From positions 1 to 64,000 of the forward strand of contig JACKKN010000004.1 in assembly GCA_024236415.1 (NCBI GenBank): a DNA stretch of 64,000 bases. The letters run 5' to 3'. The stretch's first letter is position 1; every line of letters begins with the position of its first letter. A program made the position numbers and the translations under genes. Source of the DNA: Hyphomicrobiales bacterium. GTDB taxonomy: Bacteria; Pseudomonadota; Alphaproteobacteria; Rhodospirillales; JACKKN01. The notes below the pieces were generated by a model. The model was not told the origin of the DNA. It did not search any database and saw nothing but the letters and a program-made list of their open reading frames with translations. Positions 40,114-47,519 of the stretch are shown here, piece after piece.

Positions 40114-40926
40114 ATGCGAAAATTGCAGACCTTGCTGGTTTCCCTTGTCGTCGCCGCCGCGGTCTTTGGCGCGGTACCGCAGGCAAAGGCGACCACCGTG
40201 CTGTACAACGATACGGGCGGGATCGAGTGCCAGACGGCGACTCCCGGCACCTCTTGTGCGGCGACCTGGGACAACTTCCTGAACGGATGGTCCCTGCAGG
40301 TGGACGACAAACTGATCCACACGTGGCGCAGCCTGGAGGAAACCGGAACCGGAAACTATTTCCTGGCGCCATCGAACATCGATGCGGCGGCCTACAACCA
40401 GGGAACCCTGAACCCCGGGTTCGGTCTCTACGACATTTCGGGCGGTGATTGCGGGCCGTCATTCGGCTGCATCTGGCGCGTCGAGGACGGCGGAACCCTG
40501 AGCCACGCCTTCGAATTCTGGGTCAGCATCGTCGACGGGGCCAATTTCTGGATCAAGGACATTTTCGGCGGTTTCGACGGCGTCCAACATTCCAAAGCGG
40601 GGGTCGGGGACGTGATCGAGCAGGTCGTCACGGTCTTCGATCCGGACGGACTGCAACTGGTGCAGCTGGTCAACCACACCGAAACCACGGGAACGGACCC
40701 CGGCTTTTCGGGTGACTGGTTCAGCGAGGCCGAGTTTGCGAAACAGAAGGAAATCCGTGTCCAGGTTTCGCTGCAGATGAGCGCGGGCGTGGACGGGTTG
40801 CTCGACCTGCAGAGTCAGAATTTCCTGTTCTCGCAGATTCCCGAACCGGCGACCCTGGCGCTGTTCGCGATCGGGCTCGCCGGGCTTGGCGCCGTCCGGC
40901 GGCGGGCGAAGCGGGCCAACGCCTGA
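40114..40926 (+). CDS. PEP-CTERM sorting domain protein
   Basis: The 270-residue exported protein has a signal peptide (about 1-27, ending QAKA), a beta-rich body, and a C-terminal PEP-CTERM tripartite signal. That signal is IPEPATLALFAIGLAGLGAV followed by the basic RRRAKRANA end. Exosortase recognises and processes this signal, and such proteins are often surface or exopolysaccharide-associated. Internal Cys residues (CQTATPGTSC, CGPSFGC) may form disulfides. The ATG at 40114 follows GGGAGGGA. No exosortase or polysaccharide genes are in the window, so they must lie elsewhere. Confidence 0.92.
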   Translation: MRKLQTLLVSLVVAAAVFGAVPQAKATTVLYNDTGGIECQTATPGTSCAATWDNFLNGWSLQVDDKLIHTWRSLEETGTGNYFLAPSNIDAAAYNQGTLNPGFGLYDISGGDCGPSFGCIWRVEDGGTLSHAFEFWVSIVDGANFWIKDIFGGFDGVQHSKAGVGDVIEQVVTVFDPDGLQLVQLVNHTETTGTDPGFSGDWFSEAEFAKQKEIRVQVSLQMSAGVDGLLDLQSQNFLFSQIPEPATLALFAIGLAGLGAVRRRAKRANA

Positions 40927-40993
40927 CCGGACCCGGCGCCCGGACCCGGCACGGGATGCACCACCGCGGACGATCCGGGGCGCCGGCCCCGGA

Positions 40994-41872
40994 TCAGGCC
41001 GCCATCACCGCCACGCCGGCCACCACCAGGGCGACCCCGGCGGCGCGGGCGATCCAGCGGCCCGCCCAGGGTTGCGCGCCCAGCACCTTCTCGACCAGGA
41101 CGAACCCGGCGATCACCGCCACCCACAGCAGGTTCATGACCCCCGCCGTGAACAGCAGCAGCATCAGGGCCCAGCAGCAGCCGACGCAGAAGGCGCCGTG
41201 CTCGGCCCCCATGCGCACGGCGCCGGCGGGCCCGGCCCGCCAGCGGGTGAGGAAGAACTGCAGCGGCGCCCGGCACTTGGCCAGGCAGGCCTCCTTGACC
41301 GGCAGCCACTGGTAGACCCCGGCCAGCACCAGCAGGCCGCCGCTGAGCCACGGGCTGGTGGACACCATCATGGGCGACAGCAGCATGGCCTGTTCCAGGC
41401 CCGCCTGCAGCAGGGCGGCCAGCAGGCTGAACCCGGTCCAGACCGCCAGGTAGCCGGCGGCGAATAGCCACACCGAGGGCAGGGCCGAGCCCCGTTCGCG
41501 GTGCTTGCGCACCATGGTGCCGTACAGGCTGATGGCCGGCAGGGCGCTGGGCAGCATCATGCCCACCATCATGATCGCCCACATGACGAAGGTGGCGGCC
41601 AGGGCCTCGGGGCGCCAGGGAGAGGGCGAGGGCGACGTCATGGCCATGCCCGGCCCCATGCTCATCCCCTGGCCCATCCCCTGGCCCATCCCCTGGCCCA
41701 TGTTCATCCCGTCCATGCCGGCCATGTCCATGCCGGCCATGCGGGCGGCATCCACCCACAGGTAGGCCCAGGCCAGGCCGGCGACGGCCAGCAGCCCGAT
41801 CCAGGTCGCCGCGCGGTCGCGCCGCGCGGCGCCGTCGGCGGCGACGGCCGCCGGGCCCTCGGTGGCGGCCAT
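40994..41872 (-). CDS. DUF2182-family membrane protein with Met-rich loop
   Basis: This 292-residue integral membrane protein has about 7 predicted helices. The family marks FVMWAIMMVGMMLPSALPAI and EHGAFCVGCCWALMLLLF (Cys pair, possibly metal-binding) are present. Between helix 1 and helix 2 is a Met/Gly repeat (MAGMDMAGMDGMNMGQGM and repeats), like copper-binding Met motifs. It follows the DUF1326 gene by 11 bases. The DUF1326-DUF2182 pair is recurrent in proteobacteria but has no established function. A role in metal handling is inference from the Cys and Met clusters. Confidence 0.88.
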   Translation of the reverse strand: MAATEGPAAVAADGAARRDRAATWIGLLAVAGLAWAYLWVDAARMAGMDMAGMDGMNMGQGMGQGMGQGMSMGPGMAMTSPSPSPWRPEALAATFVMWAIMMVGMMLPSALPAISLYGTMVRKHRERGSALPSVWLFAAGYLAVWTGFSLLAALLQAGLEQAMLLSPMMVSTSPWLSGGLLVLAGVYQWLPVKEACLAKCRAPLQFFLTRWRAGPAGAVRMGAEHGAFCVGCCWALMLLLFTAGVMNLLWVAVIAGFVLVEKVLGAQPWAGRWIARAAGVALVVAGVAVMAA

Positions 41873-41883
41873 GGGCCGGCGCC

Positions 41884-42498
41884 CTAGCCCTGCCAGGAGA
41901 ACGGTGCGAAGTGGCCGTTGCGGGTGCCGGTGGCGTCGTCCCAGTCGATGCCGAAGGCATGGAAATGGCTGCGCTTGGCGTTGGCCAGGGCAAGCCGGGC
42001 CGACACCGGATGGCCCGTGTTCTCCAGGTACATGGGTTCGCCCTCGACCGAGATGCTGGGCACGCCCTCGATGGCCTGGTCGACCAGGCCGCCGGCCTTG
42101 ACCGCGTACTTCATGCCGTCCTTCTCGAAGCTGATGGCGGATTTCTCCATCCCCGCCAGCTCGCCGACCAGGGGCCCCAGGGCCGCCATGGGGCCGCCGG
42201 CGGCGCCGGACGCGATGGCGCCGATGGCCGCGGTCTGGGCGTCGTCGGCCCGCTCGTCGATGATCAGCCCGACCTTGATGTCGCCGTCGGCCATGGCCCC
42301 CGGTGAATGCATCAGGACGATGAACGACAGGCCGTCCAGGACCACGCCGTCCTTCTCGCCGCGGTCGATGCGCAAGGCCACGGCGGCCTTGCAGTCACCC
42401 TCGGTGGGCTTCCCCGTCAGGTTGGTGCCGATGCACGGGCAGATGAAGTCGCAGTTGCAGGTCTCCATGTACTGCCCCTCGATATGCCACCCAGTCAT
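41884..42498 (-). CDS. DUF1326 domain-containing protein
   Basis: The 204-residue soluble protein of the DUF1326 family has the conserved N-terminal GQYMETCNCDFICPC with clustered Cys, which could bind metal, and the central VLMHSPGAMADGD. The ATG at 42498 has a strong ribosome site (GGGAGGC), so longer versions are unlikely. It is transcribed with the DUF2182 membrane protein, with which it probably forms a functional unit. No enzymatic activity is known. Confidence 0.9.
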   Translation of the reverse strand: MTGWHIEGQYMETCNCDFICPCIGTNLTGKPTEGDCKAAVALRIDRGEKDGVVLDGLSFIVLMHSPGAMADGDIKVGLIIDERADDAQTAAIGAIASGAAGGPMAALGPLVGELAGMEKSAISFEKDGMKYAVKAGGLVDQAIEGVPSISVEGEPMYLENTGHPVSARLALANAKRSHFHAFGIDWDDATGTRNGHFAPFSWQG

Positions 42499-42847
42499 GT
42501 TTGCCTCCCTATTGGTTGGACCCCCAGGATAGCGACCGCCGGGACAGGGATACAAATATAATATTATTCACGGCGCCCGGTCCCGCGGTGGAGAACGGGC
42601 CCGGAACCGCTGATCGCCGGGCATTCGAAGGGCGTCCGGCTGGTCGGAGGCATGGAGTTTCCAGCCCATGCCGACCGGCAGGCGTGGATGGCCGGGCCAG
42701 GCCCGGCAATGACAATAAGTATATATATTTCAGATAGTTATGTCATGACCGGACTTGATCCGGGGATCCACGCGGGCGCCGTCCGCCGGCTGCGGCGGCC
42801 TGGCCGGACCGTGGCGGCGGCAGTCCGGGCGCCGGGCTGCGCGGTCC
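42499..42847. other. Intergenic region containing a REP-like inverted repeat
   Basis: No gene that I can support lies in these 349 bases. An AT-rich patch at 42555-42570 may hold the DUF1326 promoter. The palindromic element at 42682-42773 is listed separately. Confidence 0.6.
42682..42773. repeat. REP-like inverted repeat (BIME-type pair)
   Basis: GCGTGGAT (42682-42689) pairs with ATCCACGC (42766-42773). Inside are further complementary blocks: GGCCGGGCC-type sequence with CCGGACTTGATCCGG, and ATGACA (42710-42715) with TGTCAT (42741-42746). The apex is a short AT-rich spacer (42716-42740). This resembles the paired palindromes with CCGGACTTGATCCGG cores that are widespread in alphaproteobacterial intergenic DNA. 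Confidence 0.75.
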
Positions 42848-43024
42848 CTATGCGTCGGCGGGCCGGTCTTCGGCGTCGTCCGAGTCGGGGGCGTCTTCCC
42901 CGGTCCGGTCCTGGGTCTTTTCCTGGGCCCGGTCGCGCTTGGCCTGCTGGCGCTCGGCCTTCTTGGCCGCCTTCTGGCGCTCGCGTTCCTGGCGTTCGAA
43001 TTTGTAGTTGGGCTTGAAAGGCAT
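42848..43024 (-). CDS. Small charged conserved protein (58 aa)
   Basis: A 58-codon gene on the minus strand starts at the ATG at 43024, behind a strong GGAGGGAGGA ribosome site. It encodes MPFKPNYKFERQERERQKAA, then a Lys/Arg/Glu/Gln-rich helical stretch and an acidic tail ending in DRPADA. Short proteins starting MPFKPNY and rich in Lys/Arg/Glu are common in Rhodospirillales and Rhizobiales, with unknown function. It is one of two small basic-protein genes in tandem upstream of cspA. Confidence 0.8.
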   Translation of the reverse strand: MPFKPNYKFERQERERQKAAKKAERQQAKRDRAQEKTQDRTGEDAPDSDDAEDRPADA

Positions 43025-43050
43025 GGGCGTCCTCCCTCCGGACCGGTGGT

Positions 43051-43278
43051 TCAGCCGCGACGGGCCTGGGGAAACTGGGTCGCGTCGGTCAGGGGCGAGC
43101 GGGTCGGCTTGGCCGGCCGGTCGGCGGGGTCCGCGGTACCCAGGCGCAGGGCCCGCAGGCGGGCCACCTGGGCCGCCCGCTCCTGGCGCACCTGTTCCTT
43201 CTCATCCATCGCCTGCGGGTCGCGCTTCTGGCTGGCGGCGAACTGCTGCTCGGCCTTCAGTCTGGATGCCTTGGTCAT
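43051..43278 (-). CDS. Small charged conserved protein (75 aa)
   Basis: The 75-residue product starts at the ATG at 43278 (MTKASRLKAEQQFAASQKRD). A long helical stretch rich in Lys/Glu/Gln/Arg ends in RAAQVARLRALRLGT, then a Pro-rich tail. It resembles short proteins of unknown function common in alphaproteobacteria. The same frame stays open through the 24-bp tandem repeat upstream, but that part encodes a low-complexity SATPRQPA repeat and has no ribosome site. The ATG at 43278 is preceded by AAAGGACC. Confidence 0.75.
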   Translation of the reverse strand: MTKASRLKAEQQFAASQKRDPQAMDEKEQVRQERAAQVARLRALRLGTADPADRPAKPTRSPLTDATQFPQARRG

Positions 43279-43294
43279 GGTGGGGTCCTTTTCC

Positions 43295-43366
43295 TGTCGG
43301 GGCGTCGCGGACGCCGGTTGTCGGGGCGTCGCGGACGCCGGCTGTCGGGGCGTCGCGGACACCGGA
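43295..43366. repeat. Three tandem 24-bp repeats
   Basis: A 24-base unit beginning TGTCGGGGCGTCGCGGACGC occurs three times in direct tandem (43295-43318, 43319-43342, 43343-43366). The first two copies differ only at the last base, and the third has two changes. The array lies in the upstream region of the 75-residue protein gene and reads SATPRQPA on the minus strand. Confidence 0.9.
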
Positions 43367-43462
43367 GCGGGGAACCGGCGCCGGCCCGAGGGCCGGCGCG
43401 GCGCGGCCATGTTCTGGCCGCCGCGCGCCCCCGGCCGGAACCGGGGGGCGGGCGCCGTGCCG

Positions 43463-43672
43463 TTAGTCGGCGACGACGAGATTCTCGGCCGAGGCCTTGC
43501 CGTTCTGGCCGGGGCGAAGCTCGTAGCTGACCTTCTGCCCCTCTTTCAGGGTGTGCAGCCCGGCGCGCTCGACCGCCGAGATGTGGACGAATGCGTCCTT
43601 CGAGCCGTCATCGGGCTCGATGAACCCGTAGCCCTTGGTGGAGTTGAACCATTTCACAGTACCGTTCGCCAT
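43463..43672 (-). CDS. cspA: Cold-shock protein (CspA family)
   Basis: This 69-residue single cold-shock domain binds single-stranded RNA/DNA. RNP1 (KGYGFIEPDD) and RNP2 (DAFVHISAV) are complete, and the length and MANGTVKWFN start are canonical. A candidate promoter lies about 170 bases upstream, predicting a long 5' leader, as in known cold-shock mRNAs where the leader controls stability and translation. Whether this copy is cold-induced cannot be told from sequence. Confidence 0.95.
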   Translation of the reverse strand: MANGTVKWFNSTKGYGFIEPDDGSKDAFVHISAVERAGLHTLKEGQKVSYELRPGQNGKASAENLVVAD

Positions 43673-43987
43673 CGTAGATCCCTCTCGTAGGCAAGTTGGA
43701 TGCCGCCCTGCGCACCATGCGGAGGCGCGGCGGTGGCACGTTCACATTGTCAGGGGATAACTAGGCGAGTCGGCGTACCGGTCGGTCAGGTAGCACCAAA
43801 CAAATGTAAGACGTATGGGCGGAATATAGGCCCGTTCGCAAAAGAATCAACGCCCCGTTTCCGCCGCCGCCGGCGGCCTGTCCATGGCCCGCCCCGCGCG
43901 CTACAATGCGGCGCCGGTCGAACGGGCGCCGCGGCGGCGCCCGCCGGCGCACCTGCCCGCCCGCCGGGCGGCCAAGACGGAGGCCCC
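43673..43987. other. Divergent intergenic region between cspA and the NYN-domain gene
   Basis: These 315 bases contain the predicted cspA leader (43673-43816) and its promoter. They also contain a GC-rich run before the NYN gene with inverted GCGCC/GGCGC blocks. I see no additional gene. Confidence 0.6.
43823..43850 (-). promoter_or_regulatory. Sigma-70-type promoter of cspA
   Basis: On the minus strand TTGATT (43850-43845) and TATATT (43828-43823) are separated by 16 bases. Transcription would start near 43816, giving a leader of about 145 nt before the ATG at 43672. Confidence 0.6.
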
Positions 43988-44884
43988 ATGAAACCGGAAC
44001 ACGCGATCCAGAACATGGCCCTGTTCTGCGACTTCGAGAACGTGGCCCTGGGCGTGCGCGACGCCAAGTACGCCGCCTTCGACATCCAGAAGGTGCTGGA
44101 ACGGCTGCTGCTGAAGGGCAACATCGTGGTCAAGAAGGCCTATTGCGACTGGAACCGGTTCCGGGAGTTCAAGGCCGGCATGCACGAGGCCGCCTTCGAG
44201 CTGATCGACATCCCGCACCTGCGCATGTCGGGCAAGAATTCGGCCGACATCCGCATGGTCGTGGACGCCCTGGACCTGTGCTACACCAAGGCCCACGTCG
44301 ACACCTTCGTCATCATCAGCGGCGATTCCGACTTCTCGCCCCTGGTCAGCAAGCTGCGCGAGAACAACAAGGTGGTGATCGGGGTCGGGGTCAAGAACTC
44401 CACCGCCGACCTGCTGACCTCGAACTGCGACGAGTTCATCTACTACGACGACCTGGTGCGCGCCTCGGAGAAGCAGGCCAAGTCCAAGGCCAAGGCCAAG
44501 GCCAGGCCGGCGCCCCGGTCGGCGCCGCGCAAGCCCAAGGCCGGCGAGGACAAGGCCGGCGACGACAAGGCCGGCGAGGACAGGGGCGCCCCGGACAAGG
44601 CCGGCGACGACGAGGACCGCGAGGAGCGGCGCCTGGAGGGCCTGGACCTGGTGCTGGACACCATCGAGGACCTGTTCCACGAGCGCGGCGAGGAGGAGAA
44701 GGTCTGGGGCTCCATGGTCAAGCAGACCCTGAAGCGCCGCCGCCCCGGCTTCAACGAGGCCTTCCACGGCTACCGCACCTTCACCGAGCTGCTGGAGGAC
44801 GCCCGCGACCGCGGCATGCTGGACATGGAATACGACGGCAAGTCCGGCGGCTACATCATCACCGACGTGTTCGAGGTGGAATAG
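43988..44884 (+). CDS. NYN-domain (PIN-like) putative ribonuclease with C-terminal OST-HTH/LOTUS-like domain
   Basis: The 298-residue protein has an N-terminal NYN/LabA-type nuclease domain (about 8-160) with conserved acidic residues in LFCDFENVALGV, NSADIRMVVDALDL and IISGDSDFSPLV. These form the metal-binding active site in this superfamily. A Lys/Glu/Asp repeat linker (KAGEDKAGDDKAGED, about 180-220) leads to a C-terminal domain (about 225-295, GSMVKQTLKRRRPGFNEAF) resembling OST-HTH/LOTUS RNA-binding folds. The ATG at 43988 follows GGAGGCC. The combination suggests RNA cleavage or decay; targets are unknown. Confidence 0.87.
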   Translation: MKPEHAIQNMALFCDFENVALGVRDAKYAAFDIQKVLERLLLKGNIVVKKAYCDWNRFREFKAGMHEAAFELIDIPHLRMSGKNSADIRMVVDALDLCYTKAHVDTFVIISGDSDFSPLVSKLRENNKVVIGVGVKNSTADLLTSNCDEFIYYDDLVRASEKQAKSKAKAKARPAPRSAPRKPKAGEDKAGDDKAGEDRGAPDKAGDDEDREERRLEGLDLVLDTIEDLFHERGEEEKVWGSMVKQTLKRRRPGFNEAFHGYRTFTELLEDARDRGMLDMEYDGKSGGYIITDVFEVE

Positions 44885-44907
44885 CCCCCCCCCGCCCGGC
44901 TACCGAA

Positions 44908-44965
44908 TTCCCTCTCCCCGCGGGAGAGGGAGGGGCCCGCGTCAGCGGGAGGGTGAGGGGGCGGT
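44908..44965. repeat. 58-bp REP-like unit A, copy 1
   Basis: First of three identical 58-base copies (others at 45061-45118 and 45548-45605). The unit contains two hairpins, CCCTCTCCCCGCGGGAGAGGG and CCCGCGTCAGCGGG, followed by AGGGTGAGGGGG. It lies 24 bases after the NYN gene stop. Confidence 0.9.
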
Positions 44966-44999
44966 CGCAGTGGGCGGTGTGTTGCGCGGCGAGGTCCAG

Positions 45000-45118
45000 C
45001 ACCCTCACCCCGACCCTCTCCCTCGAGGGAGAGGGGGGCCGACCGCGCCCGGCCACCCCATTCCCTCTCCCCGCGGGAGAGGGAGGGGCCCGCGTCAGCG
45101 GGAGGGTGAGGGGGCGGT
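45000..45118. repeat. REP-like composite B+A, left copy beside the DUF559 gene
   Basis: Unit B (45000-45038), a hairpin CCCTCTCCCTCGAGGGAGAGG preceded by CACCCTCACCCCGA, is followed by unit A (45061-45118). The same B+A composite recurs in the same orientation at 45484-45605. The stop codon of the DUF559 gene (45095) lies inside this A copy, so its last eight or so residues are encoded by the repeat. Confidence 0.9.
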
Positions 45119-45451
45119 GCCGCCGATGGCCTGCAACACGCCCTCCAGGTTCTCCAGCACGTCGTTGTTCCAGAACCGAAGGACACGAAAGCCCCGCTCC
45201 TGCAAAAAGGAAGTGCGCACGGCGTCGCGGCGGCGGGTCGACTCGTCCCCGTGCTGGCCGCCGTCCAGTTCGACGACCACCCGGTTCTCGTAACAGAGAA
45301 AGTCGACCACATAGGTCCCCACCGGCACCTGGCGGCGGAATTTCAGCCCGTGGAGCTGCCGGTCGCGCAGCCGGTGCCAGAGGCGCTTCTCCGCCTCGGT
45401 CGATCGCCGGCGGAGGGCTCGGGCGCGGGACGAACCAGGGTCGGGTGCCAT
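45095..45451 (-). CDS. DUF559 (Vsr-like endonuclease fold) protein
   Basis: The 118-residue protein of the DUF559 family has the fold of very-short-patch-repair and restriction endonucleases. Family marks are LRRRSTEAEKRLWHRLRDRQ, FRRQVPVGTYVVDFLCY, the acidic VVELDGGQHG and the C-terminal RVLRFWNNDVL. Catalytic activity is unproven for the family. The C-terminus (GGTAPSPSR) is read from a REP-like unit, and an equivalent repeat block lies just upstream of the gene, so the gene is bracketed by direct repeats. Confidence 0.9.
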   Translation of the reverse strand: MAPDPGSSRARALRRRSTEAEKRLWHRLRDRQLHGLKFRRQVPVGTYVVDFLCYENRVVVELDGGQHGDESTRRRDAVRTSFLQERGFRVLRFWNNDVLENLEGVLQAIGGTAPSPSR

Positions 45452-45483
45452 GTCCGGGTTATATCATCTTCGGCCAGACCCCG

Positions 45484-45605
45484 CACCCTCACCCCGACCC
45501 TCTCCCTCGAGGGAGAGGGGGCTCCGCCGCGCCCGGCTTCAACAATTTTCCCTCTCCCCGCGGGAGAGGGAGGGGCCCGCGTCAGCGGGAGGGTGAGGGG
45601 GCGGT
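45484..45605. repeat. REP-like composite B+A, right copy beside the DUF559 gene
   Basis: Unit B (45484-45521) and unit A (45548-45605) repeat the arrangement at 45000-45118 in direct orientation. The A units are identical over 58 bases. This composite begins 33 bases upstream of the DUF559 start and ends 9 bases before the stop of pncB. Confidence 0.9.
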
Positions 45606-45613
45606 GCCCGCCC

Positions 45614-46990
45614 CTAGCCGCCGGCCCGGTCGGCGGCGCCGTCGGCCTCGTGGGCCAGGAGGCACAGGGCCGGGGAGATGTCCACCCCATAGGGCGGCGC
45701 CGGGTCGAGGCGGCGCAGGGACTCGGGCAGGCGGCCCACGGCGGCGGCGTGGGTGCGGCTGGCCGCCAGGTCGGGCAGGTCCGGCACCCGCCGGCCGCCG
45801 CGCAGGGCCGGCGCCAGCAGCGGCGTGCCGCCGGGCGGCGGCGGGTCGTCGGCGGTGGTCACCAGGTCGTGCGTGCAAGACCCGTCCCCGCCGTGGAAGC
45901 GGTACACCTGCTTGGCGCCGGGCCAGGTGGCCTTGCCCTCGGACCGCTTGCGCCGCGGCCGGCCGGCGTAGGCCTGCAGCTTGTAGGCGCAGTCCAGCGC
46001 CGGCGCGTCCTCGGACGTGACCAGGCTGGTCCCCACCCCGTAGGCGTCGATGGGCGCGGCGGCGGCGTGCAGCCGGGCCAGCAGGTGCTCGTCGATGCCG
46101 CCGCTGGCGAAGATGCGGGCCTGCAGCAGGCCGCCGGTGTCCAGGATGGTCCGCACCTTGACCGCGTGGTCGGCCAGGTCGCCGCTGTCCAGCCGCACGC
46201 CGCGCACGCCGATTCCGGCGGCACGCAGGCGCGGCGCCAGGGCCACCACCGCTTCGGCGCCGCGCTCGGTGTCGTAGGTGTCGATCAGGAACACGGTCTG
46301 GTCCGGGTGGTCGCGGGCGAAGGCGGCGAAGGCGGCGGTCTCGCTGTCGTGGGCGAGGACGAAGGAATGGGCCATGGTGCCGAACACGGGCACCCCGAAC
46401 AGGGGCTCGGCGGGCACCGTGGCGGTGCCGGCGAACCCGGCCAGGTAGGCGGCGCGGGCGGCCAGCAGCCCGGCCTCGCCGCCGTGGGCCCGGCGCAGGC
46501 CGAAGTCCACCAGGCGCCGCCCCGGTGCCGCCAGCACCATGCGCACGGCCTTGGACGCGACCAGGGTCTGGAACTGCAGCAGGTTGACCAGGCGGGTCTC
46601 GACCAGCTGCGCCTGGGGCAGCGGCGCGGTGACGCGCAGGATCGGCTCGTGGGGGAAGAACGGCGTGCCCTCGGCCATGGCGTCCACGTCGCCGGTGAAG
46701 CGGAAGCCGGCCAGGAAGTCCACCAGGGCCGGCGGGAACCGGCCGCCGGCGCGCAGCCAGTCGGCCTCGGCGTCGGTGAGGCGGGCGTCCTCCAGGAACG
46801 CCAGGGCCTGGTCCAGGCCGGCGGCGAGCAGGAAGTTGCGCCCCGGCGGCAGCCTGCGCACGAAGAACTCGAACACGGCGGTGCCGGTGAGGCCGCCGCG
46901 CAGGTAGCTGTCCACCATGTTGAGCTGGTAGAGATCGGTCAGCAGCAGGCTGTGCGCGGGGTCGAAGCCCCGCGCCTCGAGGGTGGTCAT
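45614..46990 (-). CDS. pncB: Nicotinate phosphoribosyltransferase
   Basis: This 458-residue enzyme of the NAD salvage (Preiss-Handler) pathway makes nicotinate mononucleotide from nicotinate and PRPP, with ATP hydrolysis. Seen are LLTDLYQLNMVDSYLRGG, the substrate region LVDFGLRRAHG (about residue 150), FLIDTYDTERGAE and the phosphate-binding VRLDSGDLADHAVKVR with FASGGIDEHLL. I choose the ATG at 46990 with GGAGAGGGCGG upstream rather than the GTG at 47008. It lies upstream of the DUF559 repeat cassette. Confidence 0.93.
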   Translation of the reverse strand: MTTLEARGFDPAHSLLLTDLYQLNMVDSYLRGGLTGTAVFEFFVRRLPPGRNFLLAAGLDQALAFLEDARLTDAEADWLRAGGRFPPALVDFLAGFRFTGDVDAMAEGTPFFPHEPILRVTAPLPQAQLVETRLVNLLQFQTLVASKAVRMVLAAPGRRLVDFGLRRAHGGEAGLLAARAAYLAGFAGTATVPAEPLFGVPVFGTMAHSFVLAHDSETAAFAAFARDHPDQTVFLIDTYDTERGAEAVVALAPRLRAAGIGVRGVRLDSGDLADHAVKVRTILDTGGLLQARIFASGGIDEHLLARLHAAAAPIDAYGVGTSLVTSEDAPALDCAYKLQAYAGRPRRKRSEGKATWPGAKQVYRFHGGDGSCTHDLVTTADDPPPPGGTPLLAPALRGGRRVPDLPDLAASRTHAAAVGRLPESLRRLDPAPPYGVDISPALCLLAHEADGAADRAGG

Positions 46991-47024
46991 GCCGCCCTCT
47001 CCGGCCACTCGGCGCGGCGTCCGG

Positions 47025-47435
47025 TCAGGCGATCCCCATCTCGCGGAAATGGGGCATGTAGCGGGCGTCGGTGGTCAGGATATGTCCCAGCAGCACGTAG
47101 CTGAGGTGGTTGATCAGGAACATGTCCAGCGCCTTGTCCCGCACCCGGTCCAGGTGCTGCGAGGTCTCGTCCATCTCGCGCAGCAGGTTGGCGTGTTCCG
47201 AGCAGTGGGTCTCGAACTCGGGATAGCCCGAGTCCCGCATCACCTGCTCCTCGTGGTTGAAGTGGTCCGCCATGCAGTCACGGAAGGCGTCGTAGACCTT
47301 GCGCGTCTTTTCGGCGTCGTCGCCGTCGATGGCCACGCACAGGTCGTTCAACAGGTTCACCAGTTCCTGGTGCTCCTCGTCGAAGTCGCGGACGCCGAAG
47401 GTGATCTGCTGGTCGGTCCAGACGAAATTGGCCAT
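47025..47435 (-). CDS. Bacteriohemerythrin
   Basis: This 136-residue single-domain hemerythrin has di-iron ligands evident in FDEEHQELVNLL, DHFNHEEQVM, ETHCSEHANLL and INHLSYVLLGHILTTDARY. The ATG at 47435 follows GGGGGG; an ATG four codons earlier lacks a ribosome site. It shares the fold but not close sequence with the hemerythrin at 35 kb. The role is oxygen binding, transport or sensing; the downstream pncB gene gives no clear link. Confidence 0.92.
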   Translation of the reverse strand: MANFVWTDQQITFGVRDFDEEHQELVNLLNDLCVAIDGDDAEKTRKVYDAFRDCMADHFNHEEQVMRDSGYPEFETHCSEHANLLREMDETSQHLDRVRDKALDMFLINHLSYVLLGHILTTDARYMPHFREMGIA

Positions 47436-47519
47436 GGTACCCCCCATTCGAGCCAGATTCGTGGTGTCCGGCGATTCTACAACACTTCGCGCGGAAATGG
47501 CCAGCGGGGGAACGGCCGA

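Noticed and set aside
44908..45605. CRISPR-like array
   Set aside because: The repeated units are hairpin-forming, irregularly spaced, and include a gene; there are no uniform spacers or cas genes.
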